Source: Alphaproteobacteria bacterium
Lineage (GTDB): Bacteria > Pseudomonadota > Alphaproteobacteria > Micropepsales > Micropepsaceae
Assembly (NCBI GenBank): GCA_016783965.1
Contig: JADHVO010000006.1
Coordinates: forward strand, 1 to 64,000
Direction of reading: 5' to 3'
DNA: 64,000 nucleotides
Shown: piece by piece, positions 63,116 to 64,000 of the stretch
Numbering within the stretch: the stretch's first letter is position 1
Layout: each line of letters starts with the position of its first letter
Position numbers and translations under genes: made by a program
Notes under the pieces: generated by a model
Database searches by the model: none
Told to the model about the DNA's origin: nothing
What the model saw: the letters and a program-made list of their open reading frames with translations, nothing else

Positions 63116-63649
63116 ATGGATCGGCGCATCGTTCTCGTCTCCGGCCCGCCCGGCGCGGGCAAGACAACGCTCGCGCGCCCGCTCGCGAAGACGCTTGGCT
63201 TTGCACTGCTGTCCAAAGACGACATCAAGGAGCCGCTCTACGACGCGCTCGATCACGGCGCATTCGATCCGGAAGCATCAAGGCGCGTCGGCGCCGCCTC
63301 GTGGGAAGTTCTGTGGTCGCTCGCATCGCACGTGCCGCGCCTGGTGCTGGAAGCGAACTTCCACTGGCGCAATGACTATGAGCAGCAGCGCCTGCGCGCG
63401 CTCGAAGGCCGGATCATCGAAGTGTATTGTCGTTGCTCACCCGCGGAAGTAGCGCGCCGTTTCGCACAGCGTGCCGCGCGCCCTGGCCATCATCCCGCAC
63501 ACTATGGCCGCGCAATTGCCGAAGCCGATGTCATGCGTGACTTCGGCCGCCCGATGGGCATCGGCACGCTGGTCGAGGTGGATACGCAGTTGCCGACGGA
63601 TATTCCGGCGCTCGCGGCGAGGATCGAGGCGATCTATTCTTCGCCGTGA
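63116..63649 (+). CDS. Small AAA/P-loop kinase
   Basis: A 177-residue P-loop protein with Walker A VSGPPGAGKTTLARPLAKTLG, DDIKEPLYDAL and a distal RCSPAEVARRFAQRA. This is the layout of small nucleotide or antibiotic kinases and of zeta-like phosphotransferases. The exact substrate is not clear. It lies 5 bases downstream of the diiron hydrolase gene on the same strand and overlaps the 3' end of the opposite-strand ftsK by 16 bases. Confidence 0.8.
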   Translation: MDRRIVLVSGPPGAGKTTLARPLAKTLGFALLSKDDIKEPLYDALDHGAFDPEASRRVGAASWEVLWSLASHVPRLVLEANFHWRNDYEQQRLRALEGRIIEVYCRCSPAEVARRFAQRAARPGHHPAHYGRAIAEADVMRDFGRPMGIGTLVEVDTQLPTDIPALAARIEAIYSSP

Positions 63650-64000
63650 TCCGGAAGCAGGACCTCGCGCAGGCCCTTGTGGTTGGGGCGTGACACGACG
63701 CCGTCGTGCTCCATGCGCTCGATCAGGCTGGCGGCCTTGTTGTAGCCGATCTGCAAGCGCCGCTGGATGTAGCTCGTCGTCGCCTTGCGCTCGCGCGCCA
63801 CGATCGCCAGCGCCTTGTCGTAAAGATCGTCGCCGGACTGGGAGTTGCCGCCGGTCCCGCCGCTCATCAGCGCATAGGGATCGTCGCTCTCCTCGTCCGG
63901 CTCTTCCGTCACCGCGTCGAGATATTCAGGCGCGCCCTGCGACTTCAGGTGGCGCACCACGTCTTCCACCTCGTGATCGCTCACGAACGGGCCGTGGATG
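63634..64000 (-). CDS. ftsK: DNA translocase FtsK, C-terminal end (partial)
   Basis: The gene enters from beyond the right edge, so only the last 121 or so residues are visible. They end an FtsK C-terminal motor: IHGPFVSDHEVEDVVRHLK is followed by an acidic linker and the gamma winged-helix domain (DLYDKALAIVARERKATTSYIQRRLQIGYNKAASLIERME), which reads KOPS sites. The start lies outside the window. The stop is at 63634, inside the end of the convergent kinase gene. Confidence 0.93.
   Translation of the reverse strand, partial: IHGPFVSDHEVEDVVRHLKSQGAPEYLDAVTEEPDEESDDPYALMSGGTGGNSQSGDDLYDKALAIVARERKATTSYIQRRLQIGYNKAASLIERMEHDGVVSRPNHKGLREVLLPDHGEE

Overview
The window is a gene-dense, GC-rich stretch of an alphaproteobacterial chromosome. 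The evidence for that class is an Irr-type Fur regulator with two iron-control boxes beside a fabA-fabB-fabI set, a yqeY-dnaG-rpoD series divergent from carA, metX-metW beside a chorismate mutase-hisC-tyrA run, ftsE-ftsX next to a DUF3426 zinc-ribbon protein, a TIGR02302 (DUF4175) protein beside lysA, a DUF2125 protein and TIGR02466. The order cannot be settled by eye. I found no rRNA, tRNA, CRISPR array, insertion sequence, prophage or replication origin.

Layout. 1-2463: glutathione transferase, DUF1993 protein and SDR oxidoreductase. 2504-6865: a lower-GC cassette of two methyltransferases and a flippase fused to a TylF-type methyltransferase, lying 28 bases behind rpoD. 6894-13835: rpoD, dnaG, a secreted protein, yqeY, and divergently carA plus a cupin. 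13846-16566: an ECF sigma/anti-sigma pair, a Tat-exported phosphoesterase and a cupredoxin, with the same ECF-type promoter upstream of the sigma gene and of the phosphoesterase gene. 16566-20298: small enzymes, a YjhX-family protein with a methyltransferase, and exported proteins. 20279-26289: fabA-fabB-fabI, irr, and a rubrerythrin / Fe-S protein / DUF3501 trio. 26526-33300: mostly small exported proteins, an M15 peptidase, a PAQR membrane protein, a HAD hydrolase, a 2-oxoglutarate oxygenase and gloB. 33297-38148: metX-metW and, divergently, chorismate mutase, hisC and tyrA. 38145-42835: nrdJ, ycaQ and a DUF2125 gene behind a promoter with a LexA-type box. 42877-51834: envelope, division and amino acid genes (plsC, ydcF, ftsEX, TIGR02302, lysA, lptM, argH). 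51838-57173: TlpA, an adenylate cyclase with TPR repeats, an oxidoreductase, an AraC regulator and a GFA protein. 57174-60005: etfB-etfA-hbd with a candidate operator region. 60006-64000: haloalkane dehalogenase behind a cytochrome c, a PH protein, a diiron-type metallo-hydrolase, a small kinase and the 3' end of ftsK.

How the parts fit. Most of the window is housekeeping. The regulatory structure between genes carries the most interest: the paired ECF promoters, the two iron-control boxes around irr, two tandem hairpins with the same loop between fabA and fabB, and a LexA-type box ahead of a ribonucleotide reductase / crosslink-repair operon. Many tail-to-tail gene pairs share a 4-base stop-codon overlap, which leaves no room for intrinsic terminators between them. 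I see no complete defence system or biosynthetic island.
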